From positions 767,039,330 through 767,099,329 of the forward strand of contig NC_081408.1 of assembly GCF_030272615.1 (NCBI RefSeq): DNA of 60,000 bases. The letters run 5' to 3'. The position numbers were made by a program, and so were the translations under genes. Positions 25,343 through 37,333 of this stretch are shown in pieces (position 1 is the first letter of the stretch; every line of letters begins with the position of its first letter). The stretch is from Cryptomeria japonica (lineage: Eukaryota; Streptophyta; Pinopsida; Cupressales; Cupressaceae). Under the pieces are notes generated by a model. The model did no database searches. It saw nothing but the letters and a program-made list of their open reading frames with translations, and was not told the origin of the DNA.

Positions 25343-27000
25343 ATGTCAAGTCACGATCCGCTGGCGTCACAGGATGCGTGGGATATTCCGATACTGGCGA
25401 GGTGGCAGGAAATAAGGATGATGACTCAGTGACCAGACAAGTTACCAGGTGTGATCCGCCCTTAATCTCTAGCCCTAAATTTAATATACCGTTTAAATTT
25501 TTGGCTGCTTCAGTACCCCATAGTATTAATTCATCTACTGCAAAATCAATCCAAAACGCTGCCAACAATGTGTCAAAACCGAGCCCAAACCCTGGCAATA
25601 AGCTGAGATCTTTTCTGAAGGTGGTTGCTAAATCTTCTCCAGCAATCGCTTCTGGTGCTCGATTTGCCAAACCTGCGCAAAATGAAGTCACAACAAACAG
25701 TAAGCATCCTGGGGACCCTTCTGCATTTCATGGTACTCCCAATCCTGAAATGTTGAATGAGATTATTAAGGAAAAAGAAAGGTTGAGTAGCACAGCCATT
25801 TTCTTCTCTGCGGTTGAAATTGATAAAGTGCCTGCCAGAAAATTTTTAGACGACTGGTTTTATAATTATTGGAACTTAAAGCTTGGTTGTCAAATCTCAT
25901 TTTGTAGGCAGATTTAGAAAGGATTATTTGTTGTATTTTTTGTCAATAACAATTCTCAACAGGCTGTGCTAAAAAAAGAGTACTGGACGGTCAGCAACAC
26001 CACGTTTAGGGCTCTAGCTTGGAATGTAGAGGCTAACCTTGATGAGGTGGTTGCTCTTTCGGCTCCAAGATGGGTCCTCATAAAACAAATTCCTCCTTTC
26101 TTATGGCATTTTATACCTCAGCTAGTTGAACCTCTAGGGAAATTCCTAAGAATGGATGATTCTGCTCGGTTAGTCCCGCATTTAGATGCAAGGGTTCTTA
26201 TTGCTCTGAAACCTGCTCAGGATCTACACAAAGAAATTAATATATCCATTGTTAATGAGCAAATTTCCTGCCCTATTGAAACCCTAGGTGGTTTGAATGC
26301 GTGTTTTTTATGTAGGAAAGAAGGGCATCTTAGGAAAGATTGCCCGATTATCAGAAATAAAAATCAAAAAGTTATTAACCCTTTTAACCTCCCCGTTTCT
26401 AACTAGCCGATTCTGCCTTCCTCTGCTAAAACTAATCCTATGCCTTCCCTAAATGTTCCGTCTCAATCTTTCCCCTCTCTGATACAAACAACGGTCTCTC
26501 AAAATGTGTCATTTACCAGCATTGTGGATACAGATGGTTTTCAAACGGTTACAAAAAAAAGGAAGAATTGGTCAAGCAAAAAGGACTCGGCCCCTAATAT
26601 GCTTCTTATATCCCCTCCTTCAGCAACTAATATGATTACTAATGATGTTGCCAAACCCTCTGCCTCCCCTCTGACTGTTCCTAAAGCTCCCACCAAACAC
26701 ACTTCCTCAAAACAGAACCCCCTTGTGAAAGATTTTAAAGAGATTACGGATGATTTCATAGTTGAAGTCATTTCGGCAACCCCTGTTGCTAATAATCAGT
26801 TTTTGGAGTTGGAGGCTTCCTCCCCTATTCTGTCAGATAATGAGGACATCCTCATCGCTAGAAGGAAAGGAAGACCTCCAGGATCCAAGAATAAAAACAA
26901 GAACAGTAAAAAGCAAAATCAAACAGACTTTGAAGATGCTTCTCCTATGGAGGACATTGTGGGTGCTGAGGCGTCTAATGCTCTAATCATGTCACAATGA
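25343..27000 (+). pseudogene. LINE ORF1 (RNA-binding, zinc knuckle, AT-hook-like)
   Basis: ORF1 proteins coat LINE RNA. The likely start is ATG 25343, but the long frame used downstream begins near 25378, so a small indel lies close to the start. A DUF4283-like region spans about 25750-26280, followed by a CCHC knuckle CFLCRKEGHLRKDC near 26305-26346. Near 26860-26895 a basic RRKGRPPGSKNK resembles an AT-hook. Two in-frame stops, both TAG (25915 and 26404), interrupt it. Its TGA at 26998-27000 overlaps the ATG of ORF2. Confidence 0.8.
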
Positions 27001-30000
27001 ATTGTGTTTCTTGGAACATTAGAGGGCTGGAATGTCCTGATAGAAAGTTTATTATCAAGGATTTTATCAAGTCTCAAACTAATATTGATATTATTATGCT
27101 GCAAGAAATTAAATCTACTGGATTCAATCTTGAATCCAATCTTAATTTTATTTGGAGAGATGCTATCAAATTCTCCACTAATCACCCTCAGGGTAGGGGT
27201 GGTGTGGCGATTCTTCTCAGCCTCAAATGGGGACCTAAGATTAAAAGTTTCAGCTTTTCTCCTTGTAATAGAGCTATTTGGTTAATCTTTAATCATAATG
27301 ATATGGAATTTGGTGTTTGTTCTGTTTATGTTGTCAATGATTATATGGAAAGAAACTCATTTTGGACTTGGCTCACCTCGCTTCCTGACATTCCCTAGAT
27401 ATTTGGAGGTGACTTCAATATGGTTGAGAATCAGGAAGATAAAATGGGAGGTCTGCCTTTTTCTTGGAAAGATCAGGAAAGACTTACCTGGAACAACTTT
27501 AAAAGAGCTAAATCCCTTTTTGATCCTTTAAGGGGAAACAAGAATAATAACCCTGGCCTCTAGTTTACTTGGTGTAATTTTCAGAAAGGTCAATATAGAA
27601 TCTACTCTAGGCTTGATAGATTCTATCTTAATAGCAATTTCTTTTCTGTGATACCTGATAAAAATAATAACTTGGTGCTTGTCTCCCCTACCACCCTTTC
27701 AGATCACCACCCTATCTCTATATCTGTTAATCTCAGTTGCTCACCTAATTCTAGTAATCATTCTGACCATAAATTCATTCTTAACACTAGCCTTCTTGAG
27801 GATAATGACATTCTTGCTGCCATCTCCATTATTAGACTCATCAATGAGTCCCATTTTCCCTCTCTATCCTATATCCATAAATGGAATCTTGATGTCTCTA
27901 CTTGGCAGAATTTTTTAAAAACTATTGGCCAAAAGAAGGCCAAAGATTATAGGTTTAAGGAATCTTGGCTTAATAATAATCTTTATAATGTTGAGAATGA
28001 TATCCAAAATAATCCGGATGATCCTTATCTCTGTCACCAGCTTGCCCATGCTAAAAATGCTCTCAGAAATCATCAACATCATAAAGCTCTTGGTGCGAAA
28101 ATTCGTTCAAGAGCCCATTGGCTTCTATATGGAGATAGAGGAAGTAAATTTTTCTTTAATCTTATTAAACATAAGCAAGCTAAAGAGTCTATAGATAAAC
28201 TGCTTATTAACAATCACTTGACTACGGACATAGAGATTATAAAGAATGAATTTGTTGAATTTTATAAAAATCTTTTTACTTCAGAGGATACTCAGGAGGC
28301 TAGGGCCCTTAGAGACCAATGTAAGAATCTCATTCCTACTAAGATCTCGGCTAAGGATGCTTCTAATCTTGAGTAGCCCTTGTCTCTAAAGGAAATTGAG
28401 AAATCCATCAATTCCCTTAATAATGATAGAGCTCCCGGACCTGATGGGCTACCTGCTAAATTCTACAAGGCCAACATCAAATGGATTAGCAAAGTCTTAA
28501 TTAATATTTATAATGAAGCCATTGATACCGGAACCCTAGGTAGGGACATTAATTCTGGTATCATTAAGCTTATCCCTAAGGAGGGTGATAAATCCCTTAT
28601 TAAAAACTGGAGGCCTATAACTCTCTTAAATGTTTCTTATAAAATTTTGGCTAAGATTATGTCAAACAAGCTCGATGCCATTCTCCCCAAATTTGTTTGT
28701 CCTACCCAAACTGGATTTGTGAAGGGCAGATATATTTTAGAGAATCTTGTTACCAGCTGGGAAGCTCTTAACTGGGCTAAGCATTCTAATCAAAAGGTTG
28801 CTATGTTCTTACTGGATTTTGAAAAGGCTTATGACAGAATTGAATGGAGCTTTATTAATATGATGCTCTAGGCCTTTGGTTTCCCGTCCTTCTTTTGTGG
28901 CATTGTGAATATGTTTCTCAAGGATGCTCATGCTCGAATTGATGTTAATGGTTCCCTGTCTACTTCTTTCCCTTTGGGAAGATCGATTAGACAAGGGTGT
29001 CCTCTTGCTCCCACCCTTTTTGTTATTGCTTCTGAAGCTCTTTTTTATATTCTTAGAGATAGTACTTTATCCCCAGCTGTTAAAGGTGTCATTCTTCCTA
29101 ATAATAAAGAGATTATTAACTGTCAGTTTGCCGATGATACTTCTTTGTTTCATGAAACCTCTAAAGACAATTTTGTTGCTATGATTAATAAACTTAATTT
29201 CTTCTGTAAAATTTCAGGAGCTAGATTGTCTCATGCCAAATCTATTTGTCTTGGTTGGGATGATCAACCTCCTAATTGGTTTAATAAATTTGATTTCCAA
29301 TGGGGTGGCCCCTCTAAAATTGTCAGATATTTGGGTATCCCCTTTTCTATTGACCCCTCTTTGAAAGGGATGTGGGCTTGGGTTAAGGATAAGATCCATA
29401 ATAAACTAAACAAGTGGCACAATAGGTCTCTATCTTTTGCTGGAAGGATCCAAGTCTGCCAAAAAATTTGTCCTCTTACAACATTTATTATGCCTCTGCT
29501 TGGATGTTTAATGACTATCAAGTTATGGAAATCTAGAAGGCTATAAGAAATTATCTTTGGTCTGATGGGAAGGGAAATAAAAAGATGCATTCTATCAATT
29601 AGAAGTGGTGTCATGTTGATAAGCTCCTTGGGGGCCTGGGGTTGAAAGACTTGAGACTTAGCGGTCTTGCTTTGGCCTCCAAATGGATCTTTCATGCCTT
29701 GGAGGGAGATGAGCCTTGGAAAGTTTTGATTCGTAACAATATTGAGAGGGGATATCCTAAAAGTGCCAAATTTTGGAAAAATCTTCCTCTCACTGATCTC
29801 ATTTGTGGTGAATTTTCTATTACTGTTCAAGGCTCAGCGGTCTTTAAATCCATCTGGAAAGCCTGGAACCATGTTAGGCAATTCATCACTAACAAAGATT
29901 TTTTTGATAATAAAACCCTCCACGGTGAAAGGTCCATTTGGTGGAACCTTAAGCTTGGTGATAAACCTCTTGCTCTTACCCAAGGGTGCTCGGCTAAGTA

Positions 30001-31030
30001 TTGGGCTAACCTTGGAATCAAGCAACTCATTGATATCTTTGAAATGGAAAGACTTATCCTTTGGGATGATCTTAAGAATAAGTTTAAACTTCCTGATTCT
30101 CATAAAAAGACTTATAGTATGATTGTTAAAGCTAGTAAAAACATTCCTTTTCTGTGTCATGTGGACTCTAATAGTTATTTAAAGATAAAATGGCCTGATG
30201 GTATTATCATTTCTAAGCTTAAGGCTAAGAATATTTATTCTGTTTTAAATTATAATGTTGATGTTATCAATCATGTTAACAATATTTGGAATACTGATTT
30301 GGATATTTCTTCTTGGAAAAAGTATTTTGATTATCTTTGGAAAAGCTCCATTGATCCTAAAATTAAATGTTTTAAATGGTTACTTATTCTTAATAAGCTT
30401 CCTGTTAGGAGCTCTTTCTCTGATGTTAACTATTGCACCATTTGCAGAACCCCGGAAATGGGAAATCATATTTTCTTTGAGTGCAGTTTTGCTAAAGAGG
30501 TTTGGTTAATGTTCGGTATCTCTATCCCTTCTAATTTCAATTTCTTTGAAGTTATTACTGGGTTTATCTCTAATGCTAAAAAAGATGTTAACATGTTTTG
30601 GGATATTACCTCATCTAGCATTTTATGGCAAATTTGGAAGTGCAGAAATGAAGAAAGGTTTCAAAATATCCCCAGAATGCTTACCGAGTCTTTTCGAAGT
30701 CTCACATATTTTAAAATTTTTTCGCAGATTCAGATCACCATGAAAATCAACAAGGCTAAATTCAAAAGGCTGCTCAAGGACGGTCATGCTACCTTTTTTG
30801 CCAATGACGTTAAGAATGGATATTTCTGGAGGTTGCATTTGGATAATATACATGATTTCAATCAAACTTTCAGCAGAATTAGAAAGGAGATTAAAAGAAG
30901 ACCTCACAATGCTACTAATGAGACGGTTTACATGCTGAAACAAATTCAAGATCAGCAAAGCATGGTGTGGATGGATGGCGCTATGGGTTGGCTGGCTTGG
31001 GTGGACACCTGGGATGATGTGCTTTACTAG
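26997..31030 (+). pseudogene. LINE ORF2: endonuclease and reverse transcriptase
   Basis: Encodes the enzymes for target-primed reverse transcription. N-terminal AP-type endonuclease: VSWNIRGL near 27005, LQEIKS near 27098, GGDFN near 27402, SDHHPISI near 27700. Reverse transcriptase: APGPDGLPAKFY near 28430, NWRPITLLN near 28605, LDFEKAYDRIEW near 28815, RQGCPLAP near 28990, FADDTSLF near 29130. The C-terminal zf-RVT-like part has CTICRTPEMGNHIFFEC near 30435-30485. A frameshift near 29462 falls at a run of six A. In-frame stops, all TAG, are at 27396, 27561, 28374, 28869, 29534 and 29600. Length is close to that of intact plant L1 ORF2. Confidence 0.88.
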
Positions 31031-31154
31031 TTGTCGTAATTTAAGTTATATATGCTGCTGGTTCATTGTAAATACTCTTTTTAGATGGTGTGAGGCTTAG
31101 CCTCTGATACTCTGCGATCTCTTGTATTTTTGATCTCCTTATTCTTAATATAAA

Positions 31155-31170
31155 AATACTAGTTAATTTT
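31155..31170. repeat. LINE target-site duplication (right)
   Basis: Exact copy of 25252-25267. Confidence 0.9.
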
Positions 31171-31502
31171 TTTTGACAACTAATATTTTTCTTAAAATGT
31201 CAAATGAAAGACATTGAAATGATCAAACTGTCATAAAAATTTCATATGAGAGGTAGAAATGACCGTCAAATTCCAGGCCTGCTTGCTCCAATCAAATATA
31301 TTTCGTTCTTCTTCATGACGATTAGCAAAATTTAATCAGTTGTCACTTACAGTGAACATTTCGCAAGTATTAGTAATATTCTCGATCAACAATGCTCATA
31401 AAACTCATCAGCTAGATTTACTCCAACACAGTTATTTTTAGTGTTACGCTTATGTAGGTAATTAATATTTCTATTTAAAAATATTATTTAAAGTATCTCC
31501 TT
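31171..31502. other. Spacer after the LINE
   Basis: AT-rich, no reading frame. It would have been contiguous with 25251 before the LINE inserted. Confidence 0.4.
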
Positions 31503-32195
31503 GAAAATTTGAAAACTATCATACATAACCAATAAGATCTCTTATAAGAGCAATAGAAAATTGAAAAACTATCACTCAAAACCAATAAGATCTCTTATGA
31601 GAGCTTGTTTATATAAGGGTAGATCTCCTGTAATAAAGAAGTCTCCATTGGCTGTGCTTTAACTGGACTTTTTAGCTTAAAATAACCCAAAAACGGCTTC
31701 GCTTAGATAAGTACTACGTGAAACAAAAACCGAAAAAGATATCAAACAAAACAGAAAAACTCTCAGTTGTTCAATAACCTTACCTGCTGTGGATAATCCT
31801 ACAGCTCATTTCGGGATTCTGAGAAATATTCGAAATCAAAACTCATTATTATATAGAAAATCGAAAAACTATCACATAAAACCAATGCGGTCTCTTATAA
31901 GAGCAATAGAAAGTTGAAAATCTATCACACGAAACCAATAAGATCTCTTATGAGAGCTTGTTTATATAAGGGTAGATCTCCTGTAATAAAGAAGTCTCCA
32001 TTGGCTCTACTTTAAATGGACTTTTCAGCTAAAAATTCTCGCTTAGATAAGTACTAGGGGAAATAAAAACCAAAGAAGATATCAAGCAAAACAGAAAAAA
32101 TTTCATTTGTTGAGTAACCTTACCTGTTGTGGATAATCCTACCGCTCGTTTCGGAATTCTGAGAAATATTCGAAATCAAAACTCATTATTATTAT
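31503..32195 (+). promoter_or_regulatory. Tandemly duplicated promoter-like unit
   Basis: Two direct copies of about 345 bp (31503-31850 and 31855-32195). Each has two CCAAT motifs (31529 and 31582; 31882 and 31934), the palindrome CTCTTATAAGAG or a near copy beside them, and TTTATATAAGGG (31608 and 31961) 20-30 bp downstream of the second palindrome. CCAAT, then TATA, is the layout of a plant core promoter read on the plus strand. No gene product is identified downstream, so promoter function is inference. Confidence 0.5.
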
Positions 32196-32990
32196 GATTG
32201 CCAGTTAAAGTTTGATTTGATCTCCTACTTACCAGCGATTTGATTTAATCCGAAAATCAGATACGTTTACTAATTCCCTGTGAAACAGCATTTGCCGATT
32301 TTATTTGATCCGAAAATCTGATTTCATCTGATTTGCATTTACTAATTCCCACCGTCAAACAGCGTTTGCCTATTTTCTAGCGAATTTTTTCGGCAAACAG
32401 AGGGTTCAATATTGAATCGACAAATAGAAACTAGACAACGTGTATTGTAAAAAAATAAAAAACTAAGAAGCCCTAACCCTAAAATTTTCAAGGAAGGAGG
32501 AGCTCGGGCCCTTTTAACCCCAAGCTAACCATTTGCTGCTGCCATGTTTTCAATTGTGAGCTTCTGATTTAGGGACAGGTTTCTGTTGAAATATTAATGC
32601 TTCAAAATCAAAATACTCCAAATTGCAGCAACGAGGTAGGAAACTGCATACATTTTACTCTGTATTCCTTGTTTTTAACATTGTTTTGGGCATAATGCTC
32701 TGTTATTTTGGGTGTATTTGTTTCAGCGAAATGGTTGATAAATTGATCTGGACGCCATTGTCTCCTAGAATGGGTGGAATCGGAAAGAACTCACTGGTAT
32801 GGACTTTGTTACGAATATTTTTAATTATTATTTTGGGTAGTTGCATTATTACAAGAACTTATATATATTTTGTTTTATTAAAATTGTTTTGGATAATTAA
32901 TTTTGTGTATATTGTAATATCCACCTCTTGGACACTACAATTTATTTTTCATTTATATTCACAAAAGCCAACTTAATCATATAAGTTTCT
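32196..32990 (+). other. Possible 5' end of a lost host gene
   Basis: Downstream of the promoter-like units: a telo-box-like CCCTAACCCTAAA near 32471, a short ATG frame from 32599 up to a GTAGG at 32635, and after a TTTCAG near 32727 a segment MVDKLIWTPLSPRMGGIG followed by a possible donor at 32797. These could be leader and first exons of a host transcript. The ORF 32623-32976 beyond that is low-complexity hydrophobic AT-rich reading and I do not trust it. Weakly supported. Confidence 0.25.
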
Positions 32991-33294
32991 TGTTCTATCA
33001 CAGAAATGTTGACTTCATAATTTCTTCAATCATCTTAGTGATGAAAAATCTACACCACCACTTATTCTTGCATTTAAAGGTGGTAGTTCACCATAGTGTT
33101 AGAGGGAGTTCATTCTCTCTATAAGATATTTGATCTCTCTTTAAAATCAAGACTTTATCAAATTAGGCCAACAATAATATAGCAATAGCCAATTGCAATC
33201 AAGTAACGTTCAAAGATACACAATTACTTAAGTGTCTTATCCTTTCACAATTTTCGAATTCCATAAAGAGTGATTTGACCAAACTTCCTATTTA

Positions 33295-33480
33295 CACATG
33301 GTGACTAGCTTGTACACATCACACACATGATTACTAGCTCTGGCTTAGACCACATATACATAGTGACTAGCTCTATCATATATCCTGTATTCATAAGGAT
33401 TAGCTTCAATATACATCTCTCGTAGATAGTGACTAGCTTCAATAGGCATCCCATGCCTAGTGACTAGAATTTACACATTG
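33295..33480 (+). repeat. Degenerate TGACTAGCT array
   Basis: GTGACTAGCT or a close variant recurs near 33300, 33333, 33368, 33408, 33428 and 33459, at spacings of about 20-40 bp. A decayed short tandem array. Confidence 0.55.
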
Positions 33481-33687
33481 AGGAAGTAACGTACATCTTA
33501 ACAACTAGCTACCACTTGTCCATAGTACATCCCAGATAAAAGAAATGTCGATGCACTATGCACTACACCGTGGGACACATTCTTTTGGCTAGCCTTTGGC
33601 ACCAATGAGCAAGTGGGAACAATATTCGATGTATCCCATAGTACACCAGGGGTTCATCCTCATCCTAACAAATCAAGTATACCACTT

Positions 33688-33705
33688 GCACACACACGCA
33701 CATAA

Positions 33706-33739
<34 letters not shown>

Positions 33740-33740
33740 C
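33688..33740. repeat. Compound (AC)n(AT)n microsatellite
   Basis: CACACACACGCACATAAAC, then about ten AC dinucleotides, then about eight AT dinucleotides. Confidence 0.9.
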
Positions 33741-36700
33741 AAATTTATACAAGGTTTGGTCCAATTATGACCTACCTATTCTTCACAAAAAATTATTCCT
33801 TCAAGACCATTAGAGAGCTAAGCAACAAGGTCATGCATTGTCAACATGCAACTAGCCCCTAGGCCCACATTCTCTTAGTGGAATCCATCCAAAAATCCTA
33901 GGTCAACACGGTTATCCCTCGCTTGCATGCAACTAATAGCATCCATCTGCTAACTAGGTGGTACAACTGACAGTCTACCAACATAGTACGTTCCTTGACT
34001 ACTATCAATCTCGAATTGATAAGCTTATCTTAAGCGAGCCATAGGATTTATCCTTCGGTGATAACCTCGAATAGAGTGGACTAGTCTATGTGCTAGAGGA
34101 ATACTATCCTCTACCTATGCCCTTGTAGGGTCCTACCTCCATCCGTTGTCATAAAAGTCAGCACTTGTACTTAGCCTAGCACTATAAATAGAAGAAATGT
34201 TCCTAATCCAGAGAAACTAGATCATAATTGACTAATCTAGGAGTATACACAAGTCCTACAGGTCTATGATTAAATCATACAACTGCATAAGATCACTTAG
34301 ATCCAACATAAGATTACCTCTACTCAATAGATAATCAAACTAGCCATAAGGTTGTCTACCCTTTCACTTTGTCAACTAATCATTCAAAAACATGATCTAT
34401 ATGAAATACGAGTTCTAATGCCCCTTAACTCTTTCATAATCTCTTAATGTGTATTTGGCCTCCTTTCAAGCCTACTAAAGAGGAAAGCTCAATAAGTTAG
34501 TAACAACCCCGTACCTTGCAGTTATCCCCCCTAGACCCTACCCCTATGGACTTGAAGTCACAAGGGGCATCCTTCACCCAAGGACTATCTACGTTCCCAC
34601 TTCCAAATGGGACAAATTCACATGTAGTTATCCTCACAAAGTTTCTCTCAAAGAACACCTATGCACAATTTTCCTATAATCATAGTTTCATTAGTCTCAT
34701 ATAACCCATTGTAGAAGTATACAACTATTTACAATTTCCCGCAAGGAATGCAATGCTCTATGTATTAATATCAATACATATGATAATTATTGTATCATCT
34801 TAGGTTGAATCTTAGTAAGATAGAGCACTATATATGTTTTAGCTCAATTTACATTAATACCCGCATAATATCCAATCTTTTCAAATAACGGTAGTCAAAT
34901 CTCATATCTACCTATTAGGATTCATTTCACTAATTATCAACTATGATTAGTGCTTAACAATGTGCAGAGAAAGGTAACCTTATTACCATCGTAAGCTAAT
35001 CTATATAAATACTTTCTAACCATTTTGTTTCATACATGAGTGAGATATATACCTTGAGGTTCTACAATCCTTGACATTCTATTGCCCTTGAGGAACCTAG
35101 GATGGTCAAGTAATGAATGAAGACCATGTAAACAAAATAATAAAAATACATATATGATGTTACTATAATGTATTTGTTCAACATGGGAATGTTCATTACT
35201 CTAATTAAGATCTCCAACTTCTTAACATTCCATGGTCACAATTGTAACACCTTATAATTAAATAAGTAGTGAACCATCACCCGTCTTCATGATGTAGCCT
35301 ATACAACAAGCATTTATAAGGACAAATTGTCCAAATCAAATGCCTACACATAAATGAGCCATAATAGCATAATTATTATAAAATAAATCTAATTTAATTA
35401 TAGTAATCATTCTTACTTCATGATAATTCTTATATCAAGGTTCTCATCTTTGAGAGGTGGATAGCCTTTCAATCGCATAAAGCCTTTACCACAGTATTAA
35501 AAAATTATCAATGTACAAAGTTTTAGCATTAGAAATTTATATATTTAGTAAGGTGTGGTTATAGTGCCACTATACAAGTCACCTCACAATATTATAAAAC
35601 CAAGAGCTGAGACTCATACTAATCATATCTTATTCTTGATTCATTATGTAAGGTTATCTTATACTTAAGATTTCATCTATAATTCTTTGTCAACTTGTTT
35701 CTCTTAAAATTCAAACACAAAGTTGTTTAAATTATTATCCTTTGGTTACAATAAGTTCCTAGCAAAGTTTCCTTATTATATCCTAAAGGTTCATCTCTGT
35801 GACACTGAGGTTGGGTTGATTGCTTAACAAGAAATATCTTTCTTTGTGCAAACCATATATAATCATTGCTCCATGACACCATGCCCTATAGTCTACATTA
35901 ACATGAATTTTCCTTGTTTAATTCATAATTACCACATTTCAAAAGTTAAACTGTAATGCATAGCCACGTAAGGTTTATTTGGCCAACACACATGAATAAA
36001 CAACACCTATTAGGCATCATATTATATGGCTGATCCCTTTACTACTCTATCAAGCATTTTTCTAATACATTGGAAGGTATCATTTACAACATGACACCCT
36101 TCCATCACTATTCAATATTTAGTATACAATATTACAATTTCTACATGCTAGATTATCAATATTCACAACTATGAAATTCAGCACTTGATCCAAGTTTTAC
36201 GATTATGGATACCTATTTATCACTTCTACCTATTTATACATTAGTAATAGAAAACCCATAATAAACATGCCTGAGTGATAACCTTGAATTACAATAATAT
36301 TGTGCTACATGTATAATATTATATCCATCTCTCCAATAGGTCTTTAAATCAACCTCGACATATTAATGTTTCACTATTTTATGATGGCTATAACCTTACT
36401 TAGGAGCCATCATAACTAATCTCTACTCTTTTTACATAAAGAAGTATTACAATTATTGTTCATCTAATCAGTTCAATACTTGCTATCCTAATAATAATGC
36501 CATTGGTAAATGATCATAAGCTTGTGTCCTTGATAAATTATATAATCTTAAATAAAAAGTATAAATATCTTATTCAACACCCATCATGCAATTGACTATA
36601 TTTTTGTTGGTTAACAGATTTGTCCCTTTCTTGAAATTGTAATATTTTTTTTCTCTGAATAGCAATATGACTCTTGTACACCACTTAATAAAAGGACACA

Positions 36701-37328
36701 AAAAATTCAATAGTTGGATGAACTAATCAAAATCCATCCTCTGCATTAGAGCACAACTTCTCGTATGATTTACAATGAATTTTACATAGAATACCTTTGA
36801 AATGAAGATGCTTTTAACCAAAAAGCATAGAAAGGCTTTAGCATTCATCCCTGACCACAAAGGAATGCCTTTAAAATAAAACAAAGAGAATATTCTGTAG
36901 GTTAAATAAGAGCTCATAGACTCTATTTCTCACACATGTTCATTTCATAAATTCAGAGAAAAGCAAATGCATAGCAGTATTGATTTTGATCGATACTCTC
37001 TCCTGCCTCATAGGACAAGGGGGATCAACACAACTCAATCCACGATGAATCTGCTAACAATTAATAATAACAATAAATTATGAAAACATAGAATTAACTG
37101 ATAAAAAAATGCTATCATGCACAAAGCAGATTTCCCAAGAAAGATCGCCAATCTTTAAACACATAGATTCAAAGACTGCACACCATAATCATTTTAATTG
37201 ATAAATTAGTCATTCCAGTTTAAAGAAATTCACAGAAAAATAGATATTGTTTGCTGCTTGAAAAATCATAGTTTTCCAGACCCGGCAAAAATAAACTTCC
37301 TAGCTTAAATAGCCTCCAGTCTGATAGT

Positions 37329-37333
37329 TTTTA
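37329..37333. repeat. Target-site duplication TTTTA (left)
   Basis: Repeated at 50168-50172 on the other side of the Ty3/Tat element. Confidence 0.9.

Larger units (their letters stand above)
25268..31154 (+). mobile_element. Full-length L1-type LINE
   Basis: A 5,887-bp non-LTR retrotransposon flanked by a perfect 16-bp duplication. It has a 75-bp leader, ORF1 with DUF4283-like and zinc-knuckle parts, ORF2 with endonuclease, reverse transcriptase and zf-RVT parts, and a short 3' untranslated region ending in AT-rich sequence without a long poly(A). Structurally complete and with intact duplications, so a fairly recent insertion relative to its neighbours. It is dead: eight in-frame TAG codons and one ORF2 frameshift, plus a likely ORF1 frameshift near the start. 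Confidence 0.9.
32991..36599. other. Non-coding intergenic DNA, unclassified
   Basis: About 3.6 kb without a credible reading frame, containing the TGACTAGCT array (33295-33480) and a microsatellite (33688-33740). Base composition and short stop-rich frames suggest the decayed interior or LTR of an old element, but I could not find paired ends. TGTAACACC near 35242 and TGTAATATCC near 32913 resemble LTR starts without supporting partners. Confidence 0.4.

Noticed and set aside
26541-26771. Minus-strand ORFs within the LINE, also 25338-25691 and 28809-30160
   Set aside because: Shadows of ORF1 and ORF2, which show the real motifs on the plus strand.
32623-32976. Possible membrane protein ORF
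   Set aside because: Hydrophobic reading of AT-rich DNA with splice-like sites inside it; only the small exon-like segments were kept, at low confidence.
33596-33862. ORF with a His/Thr repeat
   Set aside because: Produced by the (AC)n microsatellite; no other support.
32913-36599. An LTR element starting TGTAATATCC
   Set aside because: No matching end, partner LTR or target-site duplication could be found.
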